From NCBI GenBank assembly GCA_035263125.1, contig DATFRP010000002.1, positions 1-64,000 on the forward strand: a stretch of 64,000 nt of DNA, in the 5' to 3' direction. Below are positions 34,535 through 43,397 of this stretch, one piece after another. The stretch comes from Gp6-AA40 sp035263125. Its GTDB lineage: Bacteria; Acidobacteriota; Vicinamibacteria; Vicinamibacterales; UBA2999. Each line of letters begins with the position of its first letter. Position 1 is the first letter of the stretch. Under the pieces are notes generated by a model. That model did no database searches. It saw nothing but the letters and a program-made list of their open reading frames with translations, and was not told the DNA's origin. A program made the translations under genes and the position numbers.

Positions 34535-34632
34535 ATCCCGCTGACGCGTGAGATCGCTGACGATGTCGGTGCGATCCTCCTGACACTGTCAGCAGGATCG
34601 CACCGACAGGGTCCGGCTCAAGCCGGACACGA
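34535..34632. repeat. GGATCGCACCGAC-family palindrome plus a CCGGCT hairpin
   Basis: A 45-bp near-perfect palindrome (34564-34608) is built on GTCGGTGCGATCC...GGATCGCACCGAC. A degenerate half unit (GCGATCCCGCTGACG) lies to its left. Immediately right, GTCCGGCTCAAGCCGGAC is a member of the TGTCCGGCTTCAGCC family. The site lies between convergent genes and may terminate both; the same words are arrayed at 43398-43606. Confidence 0.8.
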
Positions 34633-34639
34633 CGTACGG

Positions 34640-34807
34640 TCAGCCGCTGCGTCGACGGTCCGCGAGCCATTGCTCGCTGACGGGGCTGAGCTCGCCAGGT
34701 TTGCGCCACGCCCACGGGATACGCCGTCGACGAAGGCGCAAGAACGCGTATCCGGTGAGGACGAGTGCACCGATCAGAATGGTGGGTAGCGCGATGAAAC
34801 CAGGCAT
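34640..34807 (-). CDS. Small single-pass membrane protein
   Basis: A 55-residue ORF from ATG 34807 to TGA 34640. It begins MPGFIALPTILIGALVLTGY, one clear membrane helix, followed by the strongly basic segment FLRLRRRRIPWAWRKPG (positive-inside) and a soluble tail ELSPVSEQWLADRRRSG. Codon use is GC-rich like its neighbours. Its Shine-Dalgarno is weak (GGAT, 7 bases upstream). It occupies otherwise empty sequence between a convergent phosphoesterase gene and a divergent hydrolase gene. No family is recognised. Confidence 0.6.
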   Translation of the reverse strand: MPGFIALPTILIGALVLTGYAFLRLRRRRIPWAWRKPGELSPVSEQWLADRRRSG

Positions 34808-34893
34808 GGGTTGGATCCGAGAAGGACGATGGAGTTCAGGGTCTTTCGGAAGAGGTATCGGACAGATCCCGGTTGGGGTTTACGATCAGCGCG

Positions 34894-35724
34894 ATGACTC
34901 GTGTCGCGTTCTTTGCCGCGACGTTCCTGTTGCTTGCTGCTGCCATCGCAGCGCTTCTTTTCGTCTTTCAACGACGAATGATGTACTTCCCCGACAGTCG
35001 CGTTCCTGCGCCTGGCGAGGTCGGCATTCCGCATGCCAACGAGACATCGTTCCCGACCGCCGACGGCCTGACGCTTGCCGGTTGGTTCGTGAGGGCCCAG
35101 AGTGGAGCTCCGGGGCCGACGGTGCTCGTGTTCAACGGCAACGCCGGCAATCGCGCGTATCGCGCTCCACTTGCGCGGGCGCTCGGCCGATACGGTTACA
35201 ACGTCTTTCTCTTCGACTACCGTGGCTACGGCGGAAATCCCGGGTCGCCGACTGAAACCGGACTCGCCGCTGACGCTCGCGCCGCCCGTGCGTATCTCGC
35301 GAGTCGGTCCGATGTCGACGCGACACGGATCGTCTACTTCGGGGAGTCACTTGGAACGGCCGTTGCCCTCGCGCTGGCCGTCGAACAGCCGCCCGCCGCA
35401 CTGGTGCTGCGATCGCCCTTCGAGTCGATGACCGACGTCGGCAGCTTTCACTATCCGCTATTACCAGTGCGTCTTCTGTTACGCGACCGGTTTGCGTCGA
35501 AGGAAGTGATCGGTCGGCTTCGCTCGCCGCTGTTGGTCATTGCCGGTGACCGGGATGAGATCGTCCCTCTCGATCACAGTCGGCGGCTCTACGAGTCGGC
35601 CCCGTCGCCCAGGGAGATGCTCGTCATCAAAGGGGCTTCTCACAACGATGACGAGCTGTTGGCTGGAGACGAGATGATTCAGGCGATCATTCGGTTCGTG
35701 GACCAACACGCGAGACGGGAGTAA
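34894..35724 (+). CDS. Membrane-anchored alpha/beta hydrolase (ABHD13/Bem46-like)
   Basis: A 276-residue hydrolase with one N-terminal helix (about residues 3-25) followed by the QRRMMYFPDSR block usual in ABHD13/Bem46 relatives. The core shows VLVFNGNAGNR (oxyanion region), FDYRGYGG, nucleophile Ser in FGESLGTA, Asp in GDRDEIVP and His in GASHND, so the triad is complete. ATG 34894 was preferred over TTG 34873 because TACGAT ends 7 bases before it, compatible with a leaderless start. It likely acts at the periplasmic or cytoplasmic face on ester or amide substrates. It stops 8 bases from the convergent monooxygenase gene. Confidence 0.85.
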   Translation: MTRVAFFAATFLLLAAAIAALLFVFQRRMMYFPDSRVPAPGEVGIPHANETSFPTADGLTLAGWFVRAQSGAPGPTVLVFNGNAGNRAYRAPLARALGRYGYNVFLFDYRGYGGNPGSPTETGLAADARAARAYLASRSDVDATRIVYFGESLGTAVALALAVEQPPAALVLRSPFESMTDVGSFHYPLLPVRLLLRDRFASKEVIGRLRSPLLVIAGDRDEIVPLDHSRRLYESAPSPREMLVIKGASHNDDELLAGDEMIQAIIRFVDQHARRE

Positions 35725-35732
35725 CGAGGGGA

Positions 35733-37112
35733 TCATTGCGTCGCCGTCGGCGCTGCGGCTGGGTCGATGCTGTACAGCAAAGAGGTGAACATCATCTCTT
35801 CCCACGTCTGATCGCCCCACCAGACCGTCGCCTTCGGATCGGGATTCGAACGATTGGCAGTGGAGTTGTCGTACCACGCGGTCGCATGAAGTCTGGTGCC
35901 GCTTGGCAGCTTGAGCGGACGCTTGAAGACGTATTCGGTCTGCCACTCGAAGTCGTACTTCGGCACGGATAGAAGCACGTCGTTCCGGCCATCCGGATAC
36001 GTGACCTCATAGCTCCATCGCTTCCCGCGCACATGCGTGTGCGGCAGCATGCTCCACAGCGTCACGTCCCGATTGATCGTCAGCTCGGCGTCGACGCGGT
36101 GATCCGGTGCTCCCGCCGGAATCTCGAGGCTGCCGTTGATGAGCGCCGCCAGACGCAGCTCGGTCTTCGGCGGCGCTGGCGCAAACACCAGCCCGATGCT
36201 GGTCCGATCGCTCGTCGGCTTGCCGGTCGGGGTGTAGTGCATCTGAAACACGATCGTCGATCCTGCGGGGATTCTGGTCGCCGTGCCGCTCGGGTAGATG
36301 CGGCTCGAGGTACCGGGAACATATCCGCCAAAGGACGCCCCTAGACGTTTCGGAGCGGGGCGATCGTCTGGCCCAGGCGCTTTTCGTTGATCCTCGGGAA
36401 GCTCCTTGCCGCCGGTCTGGCCCGCTGGAATGTCCATGCCGTCGGCGAAGGTGAACAGCGGGGTCGGCCGCGGACCGGACTGCGCGGGCGGCGGTCCCGG
36501 CGGCGTGGGCGGCGCTGGCGGCCTCGCGTAGACGATCACGTGATGAACCACAGTGCGGTTGCCAGGGCGTACTTCGTACGCCTGAATCCACTTGTCTTCG
36601 GTGAAGCCGGTCGGCACTTCGAAGTATCGATACGCAACCGTGCCCGATGCCGGAATCGGATAGTCCTCCTGCATCGTCAGCACCGCGTCGGGTTGACCGA
36701 TCGTCCATCCCTGCGTGTATCGGGGCGGTGCCGGCAGATCCTTCGCGTCACCTTCAGGCGCGCCGGCGGCGGCCCATTTCGCGATTGTGTCCTTCTCCGC
36801 AGCCGTCAGTCGACGGTCGTTCTCGAACTCGCCAACGCCGGGTGCTGCATGCCACGGTGGCATGATCCCAGCCTCGACGCGCGCAGCGATCGACCGCGCC
36901 CACGGGCGCGCATCGGCATACGTCATCAGCGACATCGGTGCGATCTCGCCGGGCCGGTGGCACATCGTGCAGTGCGCGAAGAGAATCGGGGCCACGTCCT
37001 TGCTGTACGTGGGACCAGCCGAGGACGAAGACTCAGACTGCGCACCCAGCCGGACCGATATCCCCACACCCGCGAGCAGGAGGAACGCCACCATGAGGCC
37101 TCGACTGGTCAT
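35733..37112 (-). CDS. Cytochrome c fused to PHM/DBH-like copper monooxygenase
   Basis: A 459-residue exported protein. A signal peptide (to Gln25) is followed by a mono-heme cytochrome c domain with CTMCH (48-52) and PMSLM as likely Met ligand. The larger part resembles peptidylglycine/dopamine monooxygenases. All six copper ligands of those enzymes can be placed: His190-His191 (VVHHVIVY) and His292 (QMHYTPTG) for one site; His358/His360 (LPHTHVRG) and Met440 (TWEEMMF) for the other. A Pro-rich loop (about 199-222) lies between. The heme could feed electrons in place of ascorbate. It is transcribed away from the TonB receptor with a TetR-type site between. Substrate unknown. Confidence 0.85.
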   Translation of the reverse strand: MTSRGLMVAFLLLAGVGISVRLGAQSESSSSAGPTYSKDVAPILFAHCTMCHRPGEIAPMSLMTYADARPWARSIAARVEAGIMPPWHAAPGVGEFENDRRLTAAEKDTIAKWAAAGAPEGDAKDLPAPPRYTQGWTIGQPDAVLTMQEDYPIPASGTVAYRYFEVPTGFTEDKWIQAYEVRPGNRTVVHHVIVYARPPAPPTPPGPPPAQSGPRPTPLFTFADGMDIPAGQTGGKELPEDQRKAPGPDDRPAPKRLGASFGGYVPGTSSRIYPSGTATRIPAGSTIVFQMHYTPTGKPTSDRTSIGLVFAPAPPKTELRLAALINGSLEIPAGAPDHRVDAELTINRDVTLWSMLPHTHVRGKRWSYEVTYPDGRNDVLLSVPKYDFEWQTEYVFKRPLKLPSGTRLHATAWYDNSTANRSNPDPKATVWWGDQTWEEMMFTSLLYSIDPAAAPTATQ

Positions 37113-37195
37113 GACCGTCTCCTAAGTGATCGGAGAATAGGGCCGCGATGGTCCCAAGTCAACGGCGCTCGCCCCTGATCTGTCGTGGTAGACAC

Positions 37196-37213
37196 CTACC
37201 TACCGGTCGGTCG
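37196..37213. promoter_or_regulatory. TetR-type operator palindrome
   Basis: CTACCTACC|GGTCGGTCG is an 18-bp imperfect palindrome (7 of 9 positions pair) with the ACCTACCGGTCGGT core typical of TetR-family operators. It lies 65 bases before the TonB receptor ATG and 83 bases from the divergent monooxygenase start, so it can control either or both. No TetR gene is in the window. Confidence 0.55.
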
Positions 37214-37278
37214 TCATCCGTGCTAAGTTCTCCCCTCAATTCGAACGGGTCCGGTCCGGTCACGAGCGGGAGGACACA

Positions 37279-40200
37279 ATGAGAGCGCCGTTCCAGCGTG
37301 TGTTGGCGCTGCTCGGGCTTGTGCTCCTCGTGAGCACAAGCGTCGCCGCCCAGGCGACGACGGGCAGTATTGAAGGAGTCGTCACCGACAACCAGGAGCT
37401 CCCAGTTCCGGGTGCCACTGTCACGGTTCGCAACGTCGAGACCAACGTCAGTCGGTCGCAGGTGACCGGCTCTACCGGCAGCTACCGTTTTCTCAACATG
37501 CCGGTCGGTAACTATGAGCTGACCGTCGAGCTCACCGGGTTCGCCCGCTACGTTCGTGCCGGAATCACGCTCGCCGTCAATCAGGTGGCTGTCGTCGAGG
37601 TGCAGGTCAAACCTGCGGCGCTGACGGAGGTGGTCGAGGTCCGGTCGGATGCGCCGCTGCTGAATACCGTCAACGCGGAAGTCGGCGTCCGCTTCGACAC
37701 CCAGCGCGTGGCCGAGCTCCCGGTCATGGGCAGCCGGAACATCTTTACCCTGGCGCGTTCGGCGCCTGGCGTCAGCGAGCTCGCGAGCGGGCAGACGAAC
37801 TTCGCATCGGGAACTGCCGAAGCGAACTTCTCGTCGAACGGCGCGCGGCTGCGATCGAACAACATCATGATCGATGGGCAGGACAGTAACGACCCCAGCG
37901 TCACCGGCCGCCAGCAACCGATCAACAACACCGATATCGTCCAGGAGATCCGGCTGATCACCAACCAGTTCGCTGCCGAGTACGGCCGTGCGGCCGGCTC
38001 GGTCATGAATGTCATGACCAAGAGCGGCAGCAACGACTTCAGGGGCACCGGGTTCTGGTTCCACAACGACAACGATCTCAACTCGCGCAGCAATCTCGAC
38101 AAGGCCGCCGGCCGAACCTCGGCGCCCTTCCGCGTCGAGAATCAGGTTGGCGGCACGCTCGGTGGGCCGATCGAACGTGGACGCACGTTCTTCTTCGGCT
38201 CGTTCCAGCGGTGGACGGATCGCCGGCTCGGTTCCGGATTCACGCTGGATGGTGCGCCAAGCGAGGCAGGCCGCGCCGTTCTTCAATCAGTAGCGGCCGG
38301 ACGTCCGCAGGTGCAGGCCCTGCTCGATCACCTGCCGGCCGGCACCTCCAACGGTCGATCCGCCACGTTCACCCTCGCGGGCCAAGCCTATGTCGTGCCT
38401 CTGAGCTCGTTGACCGGATCAGGCTCGCAGGCCCTCGACAACAATCAGGGGACGGCGCGGGTGGATCATCAGCTCACATCGAACCACACGCTCGTCGGCC
38501 GTTACCTGTTCAGCGACACGCCAACCGATAACACCGGCACCGTGCAGGTGACGCCGCCAGGTCTCACCGCCAACAGCCCGACGAACAGTCATTCGTTGAA
38601 TGTCTGGATGAACAGCGTCTTTGGCGCCAGGACTTCGAACGAGTTCAGGGCCGCGTGGTCGCACCTTGGCACCGTCACCGAGGCCGACGATCCGAAGTCG
38701 ATGGAGATCCCGTCGCTCGAAATCACCGAGCTCGGGATGTCGCAGTTCAACAACGCAACCAGCCGCACGGCGATCGGTCTGGCCGTGAACCTGCCTCAGT
38801 TCCGGTACAACGACACCTATCAGTTGCAGAACAACCTGACACAGGTGCGCGGCAATCACCTGCTGAAGGCCGGTTTCGACGTCCGGCGTCAGTACGTCAA
38901 GAGCTTCTTCTTCCCGACGATTCGCGGCCTCCTCAGGTATCCAACGCTCAACGCGTTCGTGAACGACACCGCCGAGGCGGCCAACATCAACAAGCCACTG
39001 CCCGGCGGAGAGGAAGTCAACTACTACCGATGGTGGGATCAGTATTACTACGTGCAGGACGACTGGCGCCTCGGTTCGCTCTCGCTCAACCTCGGGCTTC
39101 GATACGAGCTCCCCGGCAACAACATCGCGAGCCTGATCGATTTGAACCAAGCGATCCTTCAGGCGAACAACAACAACCAGGTGTACGCGCTGAATCCGGT
39201 GCCGGGGACCGACAAGAACAACTTCGAGCCGCGCCTCGGCTTCGCCTGGTCACCGACGACCGAGAGAAGCGGCATGCTCGGGTGGATCACGGGTGGTGAC
39301 AGGTTCGTCGTCCGCGGTGGCTACGCGCGCACACACGATTTCGCGTTTCTGAACATCGCCCTGAACATCGTCAGCTCGTTCCCGTACGTTGCAGCAATCA
39401 ACCGCAGCAACCTCGCCAATGCCTTCACGCTCCTGCAGTCGACACCCGCCGGCGTGCCGGCGGGGACCGATCCCAACCAGCTGACACGAACGGTCGTGGC
39501 TTCGGATTTCCGTGCCCCCGAGTACGACCAGGTCAGCCTGGGCGTGGAACGCCAGCTTGCCCAGGACCTTGCGTTGCGCGTCGGGTACGTTGGAACGTTT
39601 GGACACGGTTTGTTCCAGACGCTCGACGGCAATCCACGGCTGCCGTTCAACACGCAGCGGCAGGATCCATCGCGAGGGGTCATCCGGCTGCGAGCGAATA
39701 CCGCCGAGTCCTGGTACCACTCTCTTCAGACGCAACTCGACAAACGCTTCAGCCGTGGGCTGAGCGCGGGTCTGGCCTACACGTGGAGCCGCTTCGAGGA
39801 CACCGCGTCGGAAATCTTCAACCCGTCCGCGGGCGAGGTGGCCGTCGCGCAGGACTCGTTCGACCTGGGAGCGGAGAAGGGGCGCTCCACGTACGACCGG
39901 CCCCATCGGCTCTCCGGCAATTTCGTGTGGGAGCTACCCTGGCAAAACCGTCAGCAGGGTCTGGTCGGAAAGATCCTCGGCGGCTGGCAGCTGGGCTCGT
40001 TCTTCACGTTCCAGAGCGGTGCCCCGTTCACCGTGCTGAACGGATCCGATCCTACGGGAGCCCTGGCCGGGATCGACGGGCTCGTGGGGAATGCGATCCG
40101 GCCGAACCTGAACACGAACCTCGATCTTTCGAGCATGTCGGTCGAGGAGATTCTCAGGGCTGGAGGCGCGTCGCTCTTCCGCCCGCTGTGCGGGAATCCG

Positions 40201-40470
40201 AGCCCGACGTGCGCCGGCGAACGTGTCGGCAACGTCCCGCGCAATTCGCTGAGAGCCGACGGCGTCGCGAATCTGGACATCGGGATCACGAAGAACACGC
40301 GGTTCGCCAACGGACAGAACATGCAGTTCCGCATCGAGATGTTCAACGCGACCAACACCCGGAACTTCGGGATCCCCGACGGCCGGATCAACTCGGCGAA
40401 CTTCCTGAACCAGTGGGCGACCAATGGTGGCAACCGCCGGATCTGGGCGGCGATCCGTTACACGTTCTAG
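37279..40470 (+). CDS. Oar-like TonB-dependent receptor
   Basis: A 1063-residue outer-membrane protein. The signal peptide (to about residue 25) is followed by a carboxypeptidase-regulatory-like domain (GSIEGVVTDNQELPVPGATV, about 29-105). A plug domain follows (NNIMIDGQDSND, QEIRLITNQFAAEYGRAAGS), then a long beta-barrel ending in RIWAAIRYTF with the terminal Phe needed for BAM assembly. No SusD partner is adjacent, which is usual for the acidobacterial Oar type. ATG 37279 has GGGAGGA upstream. It is divergent from a copper monooxygenase gene, suggesting joint control. The ligand is unknown; glycans, peptides or metals are possible. Confidence 0.95.
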   Translation: MRAPFQRVLALLGLVLLVSTSVAAQATTGSIEGVVTDNQELPVPGATVTVRNVETNVSRSQVTGSTGSYRFLNMPVGNYELTVELTGFARYVRAGITLAVNQVAVVEVQVKPAALTEVVEVRSDAPLLNTVNAEVGVRFDTQRVAELPVMGSRNIFTLARSAPGVSELASGQTNFASGTAEANFSSNGARLRSNNIMIDGQDSNDPSVTGRQQPINNTDIVQEIRLITNQFAAEYGRAAGSVMNVMTKSGSNDFRGTGFWFHNDNDLNSRSNLDKAAGRTSAPFRVENQVGGTLGGPIERGRTFFFGSFQRWTDRRLGSGFTLDGAPSEAGRAVLQSVAAGRPQVQALLDHLPAGTSNGRSATFTLAGQAYVVPLSSLTGSGSQALDNNQGTARVDHQLTSNHTLVGRYLFSDTPTDNTGTVQVTPPGLTANSPTNSHSLNVWMNSVFGARTSNEFRAAWSHLGTVTEADDPKSMEIPSLEITELGMSQFNNATSRTAIGLAVNLPQFRYNDTYQLQNNLTQVRGNHLLKAGFDVRRQYVKSFFFPTIRGLLRYPTLNAFVNDTAEAANINKPLPGGEEVNYYRWWDQYYYVQDDWRLGSLSLNLGLRYELPGNNIASLIDLNQAILQANNNNQVYALNPVPGTDKNNFEPRLGFAWSPTTERSGMLGWITGGDRFVVRGGYARTHDFAFLNIALNIVSSFPYVAAINRSNLANAFTLLQSTPAGVPAGTDPNQLTRTVVASDFRAPEYDQVSLGVERQLAQDLALRVGYVGTFGHGLFQTLDGNPRLPFNTQRQDPSRGVIRLRANTAESWYHSLQTQLDKRFSRGLSAGLAYTWSRFEDTASEIFNPSAGEVAVAQDSFDLGAEKGRSTYDRPHRLSGNFVWELPWQNRQQGLVGKILGGWQLGSFFTFQSGAPFTVLNGSDPTGALAGIDGLVGNAIRPNLNTNLDLSSMSVEEILRAGGASLFRPLCGNPSPTCAGERVGNVPRNSLRADGVANLDIGITKNTRFANGQNMQFRIEMFNATNTRNFGIPDGRINSANFLNQWATNGGNRRIWAAIRYTF

Positions 40471-40486
40471 CGTTTTCAGAAGGATG

Positions 40487-40546
40487 TAGTGTCCGCCTTC
40501 AGGCGGACACTACAGCTCGACGTCCGGCTGAAGCCGGACACTACGT
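40487..40546. repeat. GTGTCCGGCTTCAGCC-family double hairpin
   Basis: TAGTGTCCGCCT-TC-AGGCGGACACTA (40487-40512, perfect 12-bp arms) is followed by GTCCGGCT-GA-AGCCGGAC (40522-40539) and CACTACGT. It lies exactly between the convergent TonB receptor and pntB genes, directly against the pntB stop. Single units of this family occur at 34613-34632 and 48366-48389. Confidence 0.85.
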
Positions 40547-41956
40547 CTATTCAATCGCCTTGACGATGTCTTCGACGACCTTCTTCGCGTCGCCGAACAC
40601 CATCATCGTCTTGTCCAGGTAGAAGAGCGGGTTGTCGATGCCCGCATAACCCGACGCCATCGAGCGCTTGTTGACGACGACGGTGTGCGCTTTGTGGGCT
40701 TCGAGGATCGGCATGCCGTAGATCGGACTGCCTTTCTGCTCGGCGAGCGGGTTCACGACGTCGTTGGCACCGAGGACGAAGGCGATGTCGGCGGCACCGA
40801 AGTCGCCGTTGATGTCCTCCATCTCCTGCACCTGGTCGTAGGGCACCTCCGCCTCCGCCAGCAGTACGTTCATGTGTCCGGGCATGCGTCCGGCCACCGG
40901 ATGGATCGCGTAGCGCACGGACACGCCTTTCGCGATCAGCTTCTGCGCCATTTCCTTCACGGCGTGCTGCGCGCGGGCGACCGCGAGGCCGTAGCCGGGG
41001 ATGATGATCACGCGTTCCGCGTTCCCCAGCAGAAACGCCACGTCTTCCGCCGAACCCGACTTCACTGCTTTCTGTTCGGTCGATGCCGCGGCTCCTTCCG
41101 CGCCGCCGAAGCCGCCGAGAATTACGCTGATGAACGACCGGTTCATCGCCTTGCACATGATGTACGAGAGGATCGCGCCCGACGATCCCACGAGCGATCC
41201 AGCCACGATGAGAAGCGGGTTGTTCAGCGAGAAGCCGATGCCCGAGGCCGCCCAACCCGAATAGCTGTTCAACATCGAGATGACGACCGGCATGTCCGCG
41301 CCGCCGATCGGAATGATGATCAGCACGCCCAGCACGAACGCGATCGCCGTCATCACGATGAACGGCGTCCACAGGCCGTCCGGCGCGGCGGTCACGAATG
41401 CGATCCCGAACACGATCATCGCGATCGCGATCGCAAGGTTGACGAAGTGCTGGCTTGCGAAGACCACCGGCGCGCTCGAAAACAGCCTCGAGAACTTGCC
41501 GAGTCCCGCCAGCTTCCCGAAGGCGATGATCGATCCGGAGAAGGTCATCGCGCCGACGAAAGTGCCGATGAACAGCTCCACGCGATTGCCGGCCGGCAAC
41601 GGGTTCTCGATGCCGAACGACATCGGGTTATTCACTACCGCAATGGCAATGAGCACCGCCGCGAGGCCGACCAGTGAGTGCATGGCCGCCACGAGCTCCG
41701 GCATCTGCGTCATCTGCACGCGCCGCGCGACGAGCCAGCCGATGGCGCCCCCGATCGTCAAAGCGCCCAGCGTCAGGTCGACCCGGCGCGTGATGAGCAG
41801 CGTCGTGAGGACCGCCAGCGCCATGCCGGCGATGCCGAAGCGGTTGCCGCGACGTGCGGTGGTGGGGCCTGACAGTCCTTTGAGGGCGAGGATGAACAGA
41901 ACGCTCGCGACGAGGTAGGTCAGCGCGACGACGTTCGGGGACATGAACGACGTCAC
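40547..41956 (-). CDS. pntB: NAD(P) transhydrogenase subunit beta
   Basis: A 469-residue membrane subunit carrying about nine helices (about residues 5-265) and the NADP(H)-binding domain III. Diagnostic domain III blocks are IIPGYGLAVARAQHAV, AIHPVAGRMPGHMNVLLAEA, VLGANDVVNPLAEQKGSP and NKRSMASGYAGIDNPLF. With the two alpha genes upstream it forms the proton-translocating transhydrogenase that makes NADPH from NADH at the inner membrane. GTG 41956 overlaps the stop of pntAB (GTGA) with AAGGAG at ideal distance; ATG 41944 in the same frame is an alternative. Confidence 0.96.
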   Translation of the reverse strand: MTSFMSPNVVALTYLVASVLFILALKGLSGPTTARRGNRFGIAGMALAVLTTLLITRRVDLTLGALTIGGAIGWLVARRVQMTQMPELVAAMHSLVGLAAVLIAIAVVNNPMSFGIENPLPAGNRVELFIGTFVGAMTFSGSIIAFGKLAGLGKFSRLFSSAPVVFASQHFVNLAIAIAMIVFGIAFVTAAPDGLWTPFIVMTAIAFVLGVLIIIPIGGADMPVVISMLNSYSGWAASGIGFSLNNPLLIVAGSLVGSSGAILSYIMCKAMNRSFISVILGGFGGAEGAAASTEQKAVKSGSAEDVAFLLGNAERVIIIPGYGLAVARAQHAVKEMAQKLIAKGVSVRYAIHPVAGRMPGHMNVLLAEAEVPYDQVQEMEDINGDFGAADIAFVLGANDVVNPLAEQKGSPIYGMPILEAHKAHTVVVNKRSMASGYAGIDNPLFYLDKTMMVFGDAKKVVEDIVKAIE

Positions 41957-42267
41957 TCCCTCTCCTTGCGATCTTTCTTCTTGAACATCTCGAGCATGCG
42001 CTCGGTTACGAGGAAGCCGCCGAACGTGTTGATGGCCACGAGCGCGACCGCCACCGCTCCGAGCAGAGTGCCCCGGTTGACGCCGCCGGCGCCGGCCGCC
42101 AGGATCGCGCCGACCACGATCACCGAGCTGATCGCGTTGGTCACGCTCATCAACGGCGTGTGGAGGGCAGGCGTCACGTGCCACACGACGTGATAGCCAA
42201 CGAAGATGGCGAGGACGAACACCATCAGATTCGTAATGAGCGGGTCGACGACGACGCCATGCGGCAT
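41953..42267 (-). CDS. pntAB: NAD(P) transhydrogenase subunit alpha part 2
   Basis: A 104-residue protein with three helices (about residues 12-30, 42-60, 65-88), the membrane part of the alpha chain that is a separate gene in many bacteria. Signature: VGYHVVWHVTPALHTPLMSVTNAIS. It supplies part of the proton channel together with PntB. It lies one base after pntAA and overlaps pntB by 4 bases, so all three are one operon. The charged tail KKKDRKERE also encodes the pntB Shine-Dalgarno. Confidence 0.96.
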   Translation of the reverse strand: MPHGVVVDPLITNLMVFVLAIFVGYHVVWHVTPALHTPLMSVTNAISSVIVVGAILAAGAGGVNRGTLLGAVAVALVAINTFGGFLVTERMLEMFKKKDRKERE

Positions 42268-42268
42268 G

Positions 42269-43381
42269 TCAGCTCCTGAACGTTCTGCCGTCGATGCACA
42301 CCAGCGTCGCGGCGATGATTTCGTCTTCAGGGTTCATCGTGAGCTCGCCCGTCTTCGGATCGAGGAGCAGGCCGAGAAAATGCAGCAGGTTGCGTGCGTA
42401 GAGTGCGCTGGCATCGGCAGCGAGCGAGGCGGGCGCGTTATCCGGTGCCGCGATCTTGACTCCGTGGCGCACGATCACATGACCGGCCAGGCTCAACTCG
42501 CAGTTGCCGCCTTGTCTCGACGCGAGGTCGACGATCACCGAGCCGGGTTTCATGCCTTTGACGGTCTCCTCGGTAACGAGGAGCGGTGCCGGTCGACCAG
42601 GGATGAGCGCGGTAGTGATCACGATGTCGGCCGCCTTCGCGCGTTCGGCGATGAGCACCTGCTGCCGCCTCTTGTAGTCGTCGCTCATCTCACGCGCGTA
42701 CCCGCCCGCCGTCTGCTGCGCTTTCAGCTCCTCCTCCGAGAGCGCCACCTCGACGAACTTCGCCCCCAGCGATTCGACCTGCTCCTTCACCGCCGGCCGC
42801 ACATCGAACGCTTCTATGACCGCACCCAGACGCTTGGCGGTGGCGATGGCCTGCAGGCCCGCGACCCCCGCGCCCAGCACGAGGACGCGCGCCGCCTTCA
42901 CCGTTCCGGCGGCGGTCATGAGCATCGGCATGAAACGGCCGTACTCGTACGCCGCGATCAAGACAGCCTTGTAGCCGGCGATGTTGGCCTGTGAGGACAG
43001 CACGTCCATATTCTGGGCGCGGGTGATGCGAGGCAGGAGTTCCATGGCGAACGCGGTCACCCCGGTGTCGGCCAGCGGGCGGAGGTCCATGTGCGGGGAC
43101 AGCAATCCGATCAGCAGGCTTCCGCGCCGCAGGAACGGCAGCTCCGATGTCTGCGGGCGCTGCACCTTGAGGAGGATGTCCGACTGATAGACGTCGGTGG
43201 CGCACCCCAACGACGCGCCGACTGCGACAAACGCCTCGTCGGGGATGCTGGCGCCGATACCAGCGCCGTTCTGAACGATGACGATGTGGCGGCCACCCGC
43301 GGTGAGCTTCTTCACCGTCTCTGGCGTGGCAGCCACACGTGTTTCGCCTGGTTCGGTTTCGGCAGGGATGCCGATGCGCAT
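42269..43381 (-). CDS. pntAA: NAD(P) transhydrogenase subunit alpha part 1
   Basis: A 370-residue soluble NAD(H)-binding domain I. The start MRIGIPAETEPGETRVAATPE is family consensus. The Rossmann loop is VLGAGVAGLQAIATAKRLGA with FDVRPAVKEQVESLGA after it, and DLASRQGGNCE is the domain-I/domain-III contact region. It delivers hydride from NADH to NADP in PntB. First gene of the three-gene operon. The 237-base region upstream is a repeat array, so the promoter must lie in or beside it. Confidence 0.96.
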   Translation of the reverse strand: MRIGIPAETEPGETRVAATPETVKKLTAGGRHIVIVQNGAGIGASIPDEAFVAVGASLGCATDVYQSDILLKVQRPQTSELPFLRRGSLLIGLLSPHMDLRPLADTGVTAFAMELLPRITRAQNMDVLSSQANIAGYKAVLIAAYEYGRFMPMLMTAAGTVKAARVLVLGAGVAGLQAIATAKRLGAVIEAFDVRPAVKEQVESLGAKFVEVALSEEELKAQQTAGGYAREMSDDYKRRQQVLIAERAKAADIVITTALIPGRPAPLLVTEETVKGMKPGSVIVDLASRQGGNCELSLAGHVIVRHGVKIAAPDNAPASLAADASALYARNLLHFLGLLLDPKTGELTMNPEDEIIAATLVCIDGRTFRS

Positions 43382-43397
43382 CAGTTGAATCCCTCAG

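Noticed and set aside
41956..42184. N-terminal extension of pntB reading upstream through pntAB
   Set aside because: The extension is the alternate frame of pntAB, Arg/His-rich and unrelated to PntB; the GTG/ATG starts at 41956/41944 give the family N-terminus.
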